The notes beneath the pieces are model-generated. The model did no database searches. It was not told the origin of the DNA and was given only the letters and a program-made list of their open reading frames with translations. A stretch of 64,000 nucleotides of DNA, from positions 111,598 through 175,597 of the forward strand of contig NZ_JAATJS010000006.1 in the NCBI RefSeq assembly GCF_011777495.1, read 5' to 3'. This document shows, in pieces, positions 1 through 7,465 of this stretch; position 1 is the stretch's first letter, and each line of letters starts with the position of its first letter. This stretch comes from Microvirga terricola (lineage in GTDB: Bacteria > Pseudomonadota > Alphaproteobacteria > Rhizobiales > Beijerinckiaceae). A program made the translations under genes and the position numbers.

Positions 1-2
1 GG

Positions 3-1022
3 GGCGGAGGCACACCCAGCATCCTTGGGGCGGATGGCCTCGCCTCCGTGATGGAGGTGCTTGACCGGCACGGCAGCTTCGATGACGGATTCGAGCACGC
101 CATTGAGCTCGACCCGCGCTTCGTCGATGAAACGCTCACGCGCGGCCTCGTCTCTATCGGCGTCAATCGGGTCAGCCTGGGTGTGCAGGATCTCGATTCC
201 GATGTCCAGGTCGCCATCGGACGCGTGCAGCCGTTGGAGGTTGTCGCAAAAGCGGCCGACATGTTGCGCGCTGCCGGCATCAAGAGCCTCAACGTGGACC
301 TGATGTATGGCCTGCCTCGCCAGAGCATCGCCTCCGTCGAGGCAACGTGCACCCAGGTTCTGGCGCTGCAGCCTGACCGCATCGCCTGCTACGGCTATGC
401 CCATATGCCCCGGCGCAAGGCACATCAGCGCCTGATCGACGAGAGTACCCTGCCCGCTTCCGATGCGCGCTTTCTTCAGGCTCGCAAGGTCGCCGAGGTT
501 TTCGAGCAGAACGGCTATGTCGCCATCGGCCTCGATCACTTCGCCAGATCCGACGATCCGCTCGCCGTCGCCAGTCACGCCGGAAAACTGCATCGCAATT
601 TCCAGGGCTATACGGATGACGGCAGGCCAACCTTGCTCGCCTTCGGCGCATCCGCGATTTCGCAGCTGCCCGACGGCTACGTGCAGAACGCAGCCGACAT
701 CGGCACCTACATGCGCACCATCGGCGAAGGGAAGCTCGCCTCGGCCCGTGGGTATCGCCTCAAGCCCGATGACCGCGTCCGGGCCTCTATCATCGAGGCG
801 CTGATGTGCAACTTCCGCATTGATCTGAGCTTGCTGGGCGAGAACGCCACTTACGCCGACGAGCTGGCGTTGTTGCGGCCCCTCATCGCAGACGGTCTCG
901 TGACCTTGAGCGACGGAACCTTGTCGGTCACGGAAGAAGGTCGCCCGTTCGTCCGCGTGGCAGCAGCGGTTTTTGACCAATTCCGCGCGGACGATGTCGC
1001 CCGCTTCAGCCCGGCGATCTAA
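3..1022 (+). CDS. hemN: Oxygen-independent coproporphyrinogen III oxidase, 5' end outside window
   Basis: Radical-SAM enzyme of anaerobic heme synthesis that converts coproporphyrinogen III to protoporphyrinogen IX in the cytoplasm. The frame is open from base 3, before the first in-frame GTG at 48, and opens with the GGGTPS motif that follows the 4Fe-4S cysteine cluster in this family. The cysteine motif itself therefore lies upstream of the window, and about 110 of the usual 450 residues are missing. The block around YGLPRQ, the stretch DRIACYGYAHMP and the C-terminal HemN_C winged region are all visible. A hairpin follows the stop. Paralogues such as HemW lack the YGYAHMP stretch, so HemN is preferred. 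Confidence 0.9.
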   Translation, partial: GGGTPSILGADGLASVMEVLDRHGSFDDGFEHAIELDPRFVDETLTRGLVSIGVNRVSLGVQDLDSDVQVAIGRVQPLEVVAKAADMLRAAGIKSLNVDLMYGLPRQSIASVEATCTQVLALQPDRIACYGYAHMPRRKAHQRLIDESTLPASDARFLQARKVAEVFEQNGYVAIGLDHFARSDDPLAVASHAGKLHRNFQGYTDDGRPTLLAFGASAISQLPDGYVQNAADIGTYMRTIGEGKLASARGYRLKPDDRVRASIIEALMCNFRIDLSLLGENATYADELALLRPLIADGLVTLSDGTLSVTEEGRPFVRVAAAVFDQFRADDVARFSPAI

Positions 1023-1041
1023 CGCGGCCGTGCAAAAACTG

Positions 1042-1068
1042 AGCCGCCGGAGTGCTTCACCGGCGGCT
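1042..1068. terminator. Bidirectional terminator between hemN and the PsiF-like gene
   Basis: A perfect 8-bp stem (GCCGCCGG at 1043-1050, CCGGCGGC at 1060-1067) with a 9-nt loop lies between two convergent genes. Read on the minus strand the stem is followed within three bases by TTTTT, so it should end the PsiF-like transcript efficiently; on the plus strand the tail is only TTGCGTT. A second small hairpin lies at 1101-1117. Confidence 0.65.
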
Positions 1069-1136
1069 TGCGTTATTGAGGGCTCTGCCCTCAAGCGTCT
1101 CCTCGCTTTCAGCGAGGATCAATCGGAAGATGGCGT

Positions 1137-1466
1137 TTAGCCTTTCAGGCAATTGCTCATAAAGTTCTTGCGCGCATCGCCCTTCATGGTCTTCGCCTTC
1201 ACATTACACTCCTTCATCTTCATCTGCTGAGGCGACATGTTTTGATCGGACGAGACCGATCCGGTTTTTCCGGATAGGCAATCGGACATGAAAGTTTTGC
1301 GCGAGTCCCCAGACAGCTTCTTAGTTCCCGCCTCGGTATTGCAGGACTTCATGCGTTCCTGTTGGGAGCTGAGGCCGTGGCTAGACGGGCTTGTCGCCGT
1401 CTGCGCAGAGACTGGCATGAGTGAGAGTGCGAGAAAGGCCGAGGCAACGGCGAGGATGGTCCGCAT
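1137..1466 (-). CDS. PsiF-repeat family periplasmic protein
   Basis: Small exported protein of 109 residues. The start at 1466 has GGGAGA about seven bases upstream and begins a clear signal peptide (MRTILAVASAFLALSLMPVSAQ). The mature part holds two copies of the PsiF motif (roughly residues 35-65 and 76-109), each with a pair of cysteines: MKSCNTEAG...FMSDCL and MKECNVKAK...FMSNCL. PsiF proteins were named from a phosphate-starvation-inducible E. coli gene, but their role is unknown and no Pho box was identified here. The single-gene transcript is bounded by the terminator at 1042-1068. The longer frame from 1499 would bury the signal peptide and is rejected. Confidence 0.8.
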   Translation of the reverse strand: MRTILAVASAFLALSLMPVSAQTATSPSSHGLSSQQERMKSCNTEAGTKKLSGDSRKTFMSDCLSGKTGSVSSDQNMSPQQMKMKECNVKAKTMKGDARKNFMSNCLKG

Positions 1467-1552
1467 AGGAGTCTCCCATCGCAACACGCCCCCACCCATG
1501 TGAGATAATCTCGAAACTGGCTTCGTAAAGAACGGCGAAACGCCAGCCCCCT

Positions 1553-1590
1553 GAAAAACGAAGGGCCCCTTCGCTCCCGAAGGAGCCCTT
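1553..1590 (-). terminator. Rho-independent terminator below the RTX gene and its remnant
   Basis: A 13-bp stem with one mismatch (1561-1573 with 1578-1590, loop 1574-1577) is followed on the minus strand by CGTTTTTC. It sits downstream of the decayed RTX 3' end, so it may be the terminator of the ancestral last gene copy. Confidence 0.7.
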
Positions 1591-1613
1591 ATCGCAAATC
1601 AGCAGGCTTGACC

Positions 1614-1712
1614 GCTAGATCACGAAGAAACTCGGCAGCGGTCATCTTGAGGCACTTCTTCAACAGGGCAATCTCGACCGCCTTGTCGGCGCCGCCGGAA
1701 GAACGAGAGGCA
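1614..1712 (-). pseudogene. Remnant of a second RTX C-terminal secretion signal
   Basis: Just after the stop of the RTX gene the minus strand reads in one frame as GADKAVEIALLKKCLKMTAA followed by EFLRD. This matches the last ~28 residues of the intact gene, which ends SQVAIATLTKNLKLTVADFYVI. Removing one T in the run at about 1627-1631 would turn the end into EFFVI followed by a stop, the same ending as the intact protein. It is best read as the decayed 3' end of a tandem RTX copy. No start codon or N-terminal portion remains. Confidence 0.6.
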
Positions 1713-1736
1713 GCTCGTCTCCCCTCGCGGCTTCGA

Positions 1737-3662
1737 TCAGATGACGTAGAAATCCGCCACCGTCAGCTTAAGGTTTTTCGTTAGAGTCGCGATAGCGACC
1801 TGGCTCGCCCGACCCGAACCATCGGGGTCATAGTAGAGAATGCCTTTTGCCTTATCATAGATGATGCGGTCGTCCGCATCATGCGCTGCGGAGCCGATCC
1901 AGAACATCTTCTTGTCCAACCGGACGGGCTTCGCAGGCGTGCCCTTGCCGATCTTCGGCATGTATTTGTTGTCGAGCCAAATCGTGTCGTCCTTCACGCT
2001 GAAGTCGACGACACGATCCAGGTTCGTTTTGGCGTTCGGCTTTGTGTCGAAAACAAATGTGTCCCGACCGCTGCCGCCGGTGAGCGTGTCATTGGCGAGG
2101 CCGCCGTTGACGGTATCGTTCCCTGCCCCGCCGGAAATCTTATTCTTGCCCGTGTTGCCCATGATCGCATTGGCCAGCTCGTTGCCGGTCAGGCTGATGG
2201 AGCTGGAGCCGGTTGCCGTCAGGTTTTCCACGAAAGCCCGTAAAGCATGGCTGACACTGGTGAACACCGTATCGGTGCCGCCGTATACAGTCTCCACAAT
2301 CACATCGTTCGAGTCGTCGACATAGTATGTGTCGTTGCCCGCACCACCTTCCATCGTATCGACGCCGATTCCGCCGCTGAGGACGTCATGGCCTTCACCA
2401 CCCCACAAGTGATCGTTTCCGCCCGCTCCGCCCAGATAGTCGTTGAACCGCGTGCCGACATATTCATCATTCGCACTCGTTCCACCGAGGGAGACGGGCC
2501 CTTGGCGCAGATCGAACATCTGCGCATGAACGTCGACGTCCTCTGTTTCTTCGAGCCAATCGGACCAGGAGGTCACCAATCGGCCATCGGCCAGAACTGT
2601 CATGCCAGAGAAACTTGTCATGACGCTTCCCGGGGCAGGGCCGACGGAACCGTCGTCGATCAAACTGCCGTCGCGTGAAAACACCGCGACGCGAGCCTCC
2701 TCCGTCGCATCGCGGCTCAAATAGCCAATGGCGAATCCGCCATCCGGCAAGGCAGCGACAACAGCGTCCGACTGCAGCCCGCTCGTAGCGCGCTCGTTAA
2801 CGAGAAATTCGCCGCCGATTTTCGAGCCGTCAGCGTTGAAGAGCTGCGCCTTGACGCAGTTCCCGGAATCATCGCCAATGTCCGCCGTCCAAGCGACGAC
2901 AAACCGGCCATCGCTCAACGTGGCGGCGGCAGGGGCGCTCTTATTCCCTTCCGAACTCGGTACCAGAAAGTCCAAGTCAACCGGCGTGCCACCAGCTTTG
3001 AAAAGGCGCCCCCGGATGGTCTGATTCTTGTCATCGTCGCTGAGGCTGTAATCGTGGAAGAAGATCGCGTAGCGACCATCCTTCAACGCGATCGTAGCCG
3101 GCGCGACCTGCCCGTTCGCGCTCGTGGAATTTGCAATCGGGTCCTCATCGGTGCCCAGCCGAACCCCCTCGTTGCTGAAGACGCGGGTACGAACGCAGCT
3201 CCCGTCGCCGTCGCCGAACACATCCGTATAAACGACCGCAAAGCCGCCATTGGCCAAGCCCGCGATGGAAATTTCCATTTGGGCGTCAGTGACATTCGAG
3301 TTGATGTGGAAATCGGCGCCGACCTTCGTGCCATTCGAGGTAAAGACCTGCCCTCTCAAGCCTTGGTCGGGATCGGTATCGGGATCGCTGGAATCCTCCC
3401 AGGCGAGGACGAAGTTGCCGTTGTTCAGCGCCGTGACCGAGGGAAAGTATTTTCCCCCATCCCCCGTTTTCCGCTCGACCTTGACGTCGGTACCCTTCGG
3501 CGTGCCATCGGCCCCGAAGAACCGCATGAAGATGGCCTGATCGCTCGACCAGACAGCAACGAAGGTTCCGTCGCTGAGGGCCTGGAGCACCGAATCCTGC
3601 TGATCGCCGGCACTGTCAGCATTGACGGCGAATGGTGAATTCCAGGGGGTCAGAATGGTCAT
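1737..3662 (-). CDS. Secreted RTX calcium-binding protein with seven N-terminal propeller-like repeats
   Basis: A 641-residue protein with no N-terminal signal peptide, as expected for a type I secretion substrate. Residues ~25-385 carry seven repeats of a DGxFVxxW-like motif (starting near residues 31, 81, 138, 195, 251, 307 and 359, spacing 50-57), suggesting a seven-bladed beta-propeller. Residues ~405-450 and ~505-535 hold glycine-aspartate nonapeptide repeats (GGAGNDT, GGEGHDV, GGSGRDT) that bind calcium outside the cell. The C-terminus resembles the M10/serralysin C-terminal module (RVVDFSVKDD) and ends FYVI, typical of ABC-exporter signals. No protease or other catalytic motif is seen and no T1SS genes are nearby, so the exporter must be elsewhere. 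The ATG at 3662 lacks a good ribosome site. The upstream 3730-3780 stretch is strongly AT-rich. Confidence 0.85.
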   Translation of the reverse strand: MTILTPWNSPFAVNADSAGDQQDSVLQALSDGTFVAVWSSDQAIFMRFFGADGTPKGTDVKVERKTGDGGKYFPSVTALNNGNFVLAWEDSSDPDTDPDQGLRGQVFTSNGTKVGADFHINSNVTDAQMEISIAGLANGGFAVVYTDVFGDGDGSCVRTRVFSNEGVRLGTDEDPIANSTSANGQVAPATIALKDGRYAIFFHDYSLSDDDKNQTIRGRLFKAGGTPVDLDFLVPSSEGNKSAPAAATLSDGRFVVAWTADIGDDSGNCVKAQLFNADGSKIGGEFLVNERATSGLQSDAVVAALPDGGFAIGYLSRDATEEARVAVFSRDGSLIDDGSVGPAPGSVMTSFSGMTVLADGRLVTSWSDWLEETEDVDVHAQMFDLRQGPVSLGGTSANDEYVGTRFNDYLGGAGGNDHLWGGEGHDVLSGGIGVDTMEGGAGNDTYYVDDSNDVIVETVYGGTDTVFTSVSHALRAFVENLTATGSSSISLTGNELANAIMGNTGKNKISGGAGNDTVNGGLANDTLTGGSGRDTFVFDTKPNAKTNLDRVVDFSVKDDTIWLDNKYMPKIGKGTPAKPVRLDKKMFWIGSAAHDADDRIIYDKAKGILYYDPDGSGRASQVAIATLTKNLKLTVADFYVI

Positions 3663-3870
3663 GGGAACAACATCAGATGAGTGAGAGATCGAAGGCAGGC
3701 CGCCGGTCCGCCAGGATGCCAGCCAAGGAGCCTTTTAGCCCTGATATATCATATTGTAATCTTAAATTTGCGTTGCCTGGCCTAGGATTTCGTTCCAACG
3801 TAGGCTGCCCGGGATCGATTTCGACACGCCCGCTTTGAATAGGGGGCGCCGGACAGCAGCGAGCAATCCC

Positions 3871-4173
3871 ATGCCGAAATACGCTCTTTATGTCTCCCTT
3901 GAAGCAAAGCCAGGTCAGGAGGAAGCCGTGGCAGAGTTTCTCCGCCAGGGGCAGCCGCTGGTGGAGGACGAACCCGGCACGGCCGCGTGGTTCGGCGTGC
4001 GGCTAGGCCCGACGAGCTTTGCCATCTTCGACGCGTTTCCCACGGAGAGCGCCCGCGATGCCCATCTCTCCGGCAAAGTCGCCGCCGCGCTGAAAGCAAA
4101 AGCAGGCGAGCTGCTTGCCGTCGCCCCCGACATCCGGAAAGCGGAAGTGCTGGCCTTCAAGCTTCCGGGTTAG
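3871..4173 (+). CDS. Antibiotic biosynthesis monooxygenase (ABM)-domain protein
   Basis: A 100-residue single-domain protein beginning MPKYALYVSLEAKPGQE, with EEAVAEFLRQ and the aromatic DEPGTAAWFGVRL strand typical of the dimeric ferredoxin-like ABM fold. Members are heme-degrading or quinol monooxygenases or proteins of unknown role, and nothing here chooses between them. The start at 3871 matches the domain edge; a longer frame from 3835 adds only low-complexity residues. It converges with the MOSC gene six bases away, and no operon partner is evident. Confidence 0.7.
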   Translation: MPKYALYVSLEAKPGQEEAVAEFLRQGQPLVEDEPGTAAWFGVRLGPTSFAIFDAFPTESARDAHLSGKVAAALKAKAGELLAVAPDIRKAEVLAFKLPG

Positions 4174-4179
4174 AGCACA

Positions 4180-4722
4180 TCAGACCGGTTGAAGTGTGTG
4201 ATGCGGTTCGGGTGGCAGAACGACGCGGATCGCATCGCCGGGCCTGATCGCACCGCCAGCGAGAATAATGCCCATGACGCCGGCCTTGCGAACGAGATTG
4301 CCGTGCTCGTCGCGGTCAAGAACAGCCGCCATCATGCCCGCCTGAAAGCGATCGATCTGAGCGCACGGATTGCGCAGGCCCGTCACCTCGATCTCTGCTC
4401 CCTCGCCGATCAGCAGCCGCGTCCCCGTCGGCAAACCCAAAAGATCGAGCCCGCGCGTCGTGATGTTCTCCCCCATGTCACCCGCGGACACTGAGAACCC
4501 GGCAGCCTGCAGTTCATCGTGCAGTTCGGCATGAACGAGATGAACCTGTCGCAAATTCGGCTGCGTCGGATCTTTCGCCACGCGCGAGCGATGCTTCACC
4601 GTCCTTCCGGCATGCGCATCGCCTTCCACGCCCAGACCGGCGACGAGGCTGATTTCGGCGAGGTTATGTTTGCTGAACCGATGCTCGGAACTTGCGCTTA
4701 CCGCAGTCACGATTCTACCCAT
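4180..4722 (-). CDS. MOSC domain-containing protein
   Basis: A 180-residue stand-alone MOSC domain, the beta-barrel found at the C-terminus of molybdenum cofactor sulfurases and in YiiM-type proteins. The motifs GVEGDAHAG, GENITTRGLDL and the conserved cysteine in LRNPCAQID (about residue 119) are present. Such proteins bind molybdenum cofactor or carry sulfur to it, or reduce N-hydroxylated compounds; the substrate here is unknown. It is transcribed on the same strand as the DUF488 pair but separated from it by about 85 bases. Confidence 0.85.
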   Translation of the reverse strand: MGRIVTAVSASSEHRFSKHNLAEISLVAGLGVEGDAHAGRTVKHRSRVAKDPTQPNLRQVHLVHAELHDELQAAGFSVSAGDMGENITTRGLDLLGLPTGTRLLIGEGAEIEVTGLRNPCAQIDRFQAGMMAAVLDRDEHGNLVRKAGVMGIILAGGAIRPGDAIRVVLPPEPHHTLQPV

Positions 4723-4807
4723 GCATGCCCCCTTCGATACGTGACGCCAACACTATCAAGCGCTGGCAACCTTACAAGAGATCGGGAGAAGTGGGGTGAG
4801 CTCGCGC

Positions 4808-5260
4808 TCAAGGCATCACAAAAAGGTCAGTCACCATTATGCCGCGCTTTGCTAGGCGCTCGGCGATGATGTGGCGATGGCAGGTGGTCGGGTCCCGCTC
4901 GAAGCACAAAAGGCAGATCGGCTGATGCTTTGCGAGGTCCGCCACCTCTTCAAGCGCGTCCTGTGCGGGCTTGGTGGAAAGAACTTCATCGCAGTAGATC
5001 TTTCGCATCCGCTCCGGGTGTCCGGCGCGGACCGCTTCCCGCCCCGCTTTCGGCGTTCCGAGTTCGATGAAGTGGCGATAGCCGATGCCGTGATGAGCCA
5101 ATTCGTCTTGCAGAAGGAATTTCGAGAAACCGCGCTTGCGGGACGATGCGACCGCCCGCACATCGACAAGCACCGCGACGCCCGCATCCTTCAGCGTGGT
5201 GACGAAATGGTCGAGATCCGCACCCTCGTATCCGATGGTAAAAACGTGCGGCTTCTTCAT
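4808..5260 (-). CDS. DUF488 family protein
   Basis: A 150-residue protein starting MKKPHVFTIGYEGADLDHF, with the family signatures VDVRAVASSRK, FIELG and the cysteine-rich CLLCFERDPTTCHRHIIAE near the C-terminus. DUF488 proteins are widespread and functionally uncharacterised; the conserved Cys/His patch suggests a metal or catalytic site. The start lies 17 bases after the stop of the upstream gene on the same strand, so the two are probably cotranscribed. Confidence 0.85.
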   Translation of the reverse strand: MKKPHVFTIGYEGADLDHFVTTLKDAGVAVLVDVRAVASSRKRGFSKFLLQDELAHHGIGYRHFIELGTPKAGREAVRAGHPERMRKIYCDEVLSTKPAQDALEEVADLAKHQPICLLCFERDPTTCHRHIIAERLAKRGIMVTDLFVMP

Positions 5261-5276
5261 GGCCGGGGAACCACCG

Positions 5277-5723
5277 TTACATGTTGGGGCGTTCGCGCAA
5301 AGTCGCCCATTTCGGGATGTTGTGGCGATGGTAGCCGCCGCGTCTTAGTTTTCTCAGGCGCAACGCGTCGCCGAGCGTGATGCCCGCGACCGCGTAGAAC
5401 GCAATCGCCACGCGGTCTCGCTCCGCATTCCGATCCATCAGAGCGCGGCCGAGAACTGCGAGATCGAGCGCGTCGCCTACGAGCCGCACGCGCATCCAGG
5501 GTGTCGGATCATCACGTGCCAGAAGGCCGATGCCGGCCGCGATCCGACTCGCTCCGAAAGCGCGGATCAGCGTTTCATTTCGTTCCATTCCGAACCAGCG
5601 CGCCAACTTGCGCGCGGCGAGCAGCTCAACTGTCCCTCGCGCCAGGCTGAGCCAGCCGATGGTGCGAGGACTGACGAGGCTCGCCTTGTGCGACCGCGAG
5701 ATGTCCTTGCTGATCTGAGCCAT
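5277..5723 (-). CDS. Hypothetical protein with hydrophobic helices
   Basis: A 148-residue protein that I cannot assign firmly. It has three weakly hydrophobic segments (around IGWLSLARGTVELLAAR, GASRIAAGIGLLAR and VGDALDLAVLGRAL) and a final VAIAFYAVAGITLGDAL segment, resembling small membrane proteins or membrane-anchoring regions that accompany cyclase/dehydrase proteins in alphaproteobacteria. It lies upstream of the DUF488 gene and probably shares its promoter. Coding potential is supported by the third-position GC pattern and tight spacing. Confidence 0.6.
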   Translation of the reverse strand: MAQISKDISRSHKASLVSPRTIGWLSLARGTVELLAARKLARWFGMERNETLIRAFGASRIAAGIGLLARDDPTPWMRVRLVGDALDLAVLGRALMDRNAERDRVAIAFYAVAGITLGDALRLRKLRRGGYHRHNIPKWATLRERPNM

Positions 5724-5833
5724 CGCGAAACCGATGATTCGCTGTCACGGCCAAGCTTGTGTGCGGGCCGTCTCCCGAGAGAAGACTTTTCAACACAGCA
5801 TTGCGTTCCGTCAGCGGAGCGGAAAAATCGCCT

Positions 5834-6259
5834 TTAAACGCGCGCAGGCAGGCTGCGGATCAACTCGGCGAGGGCAGGTTCGAGCACCTGATGCGCCGCT
5901 TCTTCCACCTCGAACCATTGCGTCTGGCGCTGGCCTTTTTCGCGCCAGGACTCGAGCTGCTTGGAGACTTCGAGCGGATAAACCTCGACACGGCACAGGT
6001 CGAAATGCTTGGAGCGGCGTTTCCAATAATCATAGAAGCCGAGCGGCTCCTGCTTGATTTCGCCTTTAACGCCTGCTTCCTCCGCAGCTTCTTGCTCCGC
6101 TGCTTTGTAGGGTTTTTTGCCCTTCATCGGCCAACCCTTGGGAATCAGCCAGCGCCGCGTCTCGCGTGACGTCACGAGCAGCACTTCGATCCTTCCGTCC
6201 TTGATCCGGAAAGGCAGCGCGGCAACCTGGCTGAATTCTTCTTTTGGTGTCCGTGGCAT
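5834..6259 (-). CDS. Nudix hydrolase
   Basis: A 141-residue Nudix protein. The Nudix box spans residues ~42-64: it starts at GWPMKGKKP and ends QEAAEEAGV, keeping the metal-binding glutamates although the usual REU arginine is Gln. The LIPKGWPM lead resembles the diphosphoinositol-polyphosphate/diadenosine-polyphosphate branch common in Rhizobiales. The start was placed at 6259 (MPRTPKEEF) because the domain begins there; the frame from 6376 adds 39 unstructured residues. The substrate is not predictable. It is divergent from the inositol-phosphatase-like gene. Confidence 0.85.
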   Translation of the reverse strand: MPRTPKEEFSQVAALPFRIKDGRIEVLLVTSRETRRWLIPKGWPMKGKKPYKAAEQEAAEEAGVKGEIKQEPLGFYDYWKRRSKHFDLCRVEVYPLEVSKQLESWREKGQRQTQWFEVEEAAHQVLEPALAELIRSLPARV

Positions 6260-6441
6260 TCGATAAGATGGGGATTTATGGTGTGCAGCGGTCGAGCCTA
6301 GTTGATTGGAGCCGGCTAATAAAGAATCAATTGAACCAATGTGACGGCTTTTGCGCCTTCCGTGCGCTTGGTCCACTGCATTTTAACAGACAAAGATGAA
6401 TGTCACGCGACAGACCGCGGGCATTCCGGATGGGGGAATCC

Positions 6442-7236
6442 ATGATGCATGACGGCTTGGAAACGAGATTTGCCGCGGCTTGCGCCATTGCCCGCGAGGC
6501 GGGAGTTCTGGCGCGCAAGCGCTTTCTCGAACGGCCCCGCTCACAACGTCCCGACTTCAAAGGGCCGCAGGATTTTCTGACTGCGACCGACGCGGAGGTG
6601 GAGCAACTCATCCGCGGTCGCCTGAATGAACTTCTGCCGAACGACGCGTTCTTCGGAGAGGAAGGCGGCGGCTCGTTCGAGCGCGATGTGTGGGTGGTGG
6701 ACCCCATCGACGGCACGGCGAATTTCGCACGCGGCATCCCGCATTTCGCGATTTCCATTGCCTTCGTGCGCGACAACCGCACCGAGATCGGCGTGGTCTA
6801 CAACGTCATGCAGGACGAGCTTTACACGGCGCAGCGAGGGCGTGGCGCCTTCATTAACGGCGAGAAAATCCGCGTCAGCGGCCTTGCCGACATCCGCCAG
6901 GCCACCGTCGAGGCCGGGTGGTCCACCCGCCTGCCGCGCGATCCCTACATCGCCCTCGTCGATCGGCTGAAGGCTGCAGGCGTCAACGTGCGCCGCGCGG
7001 GCTCGGGCACGCTCGGCCTCGCTTATGTCGCGGACGGGCGCATTGACGCCTATTGCGAACTGCACATCAATTCGTGGGACGTGCTGGCAGGCCTGCTCAT
7101 CATCGAAGAGGCTGGCGGCTGGGCCAACAACTTCCTGGCGAAGGATGGGTTGCGCAAGGGCAACCCCGTGCTGGCTTGCACGCCGGAACTCGCGGAAGCC
7201 GTGATCGCCGCGACGGGCATCGCCAAGGAACCGTGA
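6442..7236 (+). CDS. Inositol monophosphatase family phosphatase
   Basis: A Mg2+-dependent sugar or inositol phosphatase of about 264 residues. It shows the metal-site motifs FFGEEGGG, WVVDPIDGTANFARG and the C-terminal NSWDVLAGLLI, plus GAFINGEKI. Two adjacent ATGs (6442, 6445) follow GGGGGAA at 6432-6438; 6445 has the better spacing, and the upstream 6400 start is unlikely. Family members act on myo-inositol-1-phosphate, fructose-1,6-bisphosphate, histidinol phosphate or PAP. It lies about 230 bases upstream of an AfuABC-like importer on the same strand, so it may dephosphorylate the imported compound. Confidence 0.88.
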   Translation: MMHDGLETRFAAACAIAREAGVLARKRFLERPRSQRPDFKGPQDFLTATDAEVEQLIRGRLNELLPNDAFFGEEGGGSFERDVWVVDPIDGTANFARGIPHFAISIAFVRDNRTEIGVVYNVMQDELYTAQRGRGAFINGEKIRVSGLADIRQATVEAGWSTRLPRDPYIALVDRLKAAGVNVRRAGSGTLGLAYVADGRIDAYCELHINSWDVLAGLLIIEEAGGWANNFLAKDGLRKGNPVLACTPELAEAVIAATGIAKEP

Positions 7237-7257
7237 ACGATTCACGAATGTCGAAGC

Positions 7258-7307
7258 GGCCCGAATTTGGAACACGATGGAACGCTCCATGCACCAAATT
7301 CGGGGCC
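7258..7307. repeat. Long imperfect inverted repeat upstream of the ABC importer
   Basis: The arms 7258-7270 (GGCCCGAATTTGG) and 7294-7307 (CCAAATTCGGGGCC) differ by one extra G and enclose a second inverted repeat, ATGGA (7277-7281) with TCCAT (7286-7290). No T-tract follows on either strand, so it is not a typical intrinsic terminator. It lies after the phosphatase stop and about 160 bases before the importer start; it could be a structured leader or an mRNA end. Confidence 0.55.
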
Positions 7308-7465
7308 GGATCGGCGCGCTTCGATCCACAAGCGCTACCGCCAAAAATCCTTTGATTTCAACGATGTGTCGGAAACCTTCGCAAATCCCTTGACCCGAGG
7401 GCGCATTGGATGGAGCTTAGCCGACACAAGAAAAGAAAAGTCATTGTGACGCTGGGAGGATGACA

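Noticed and set aside
1737..3662. RTX repeats as a CRISPR or DNA tandem repeat array
   Set aside because: The repetition is at protein level (glycine-aspartate nonapeptides) with variable DNA; there are no spacers.
3835..3870. Upstream start of the ABM-domain gene
   Set aside because: The added residues (MNRGRRTAASNP) are outside the domain and the ATG at 3871 fits the fold boundary.
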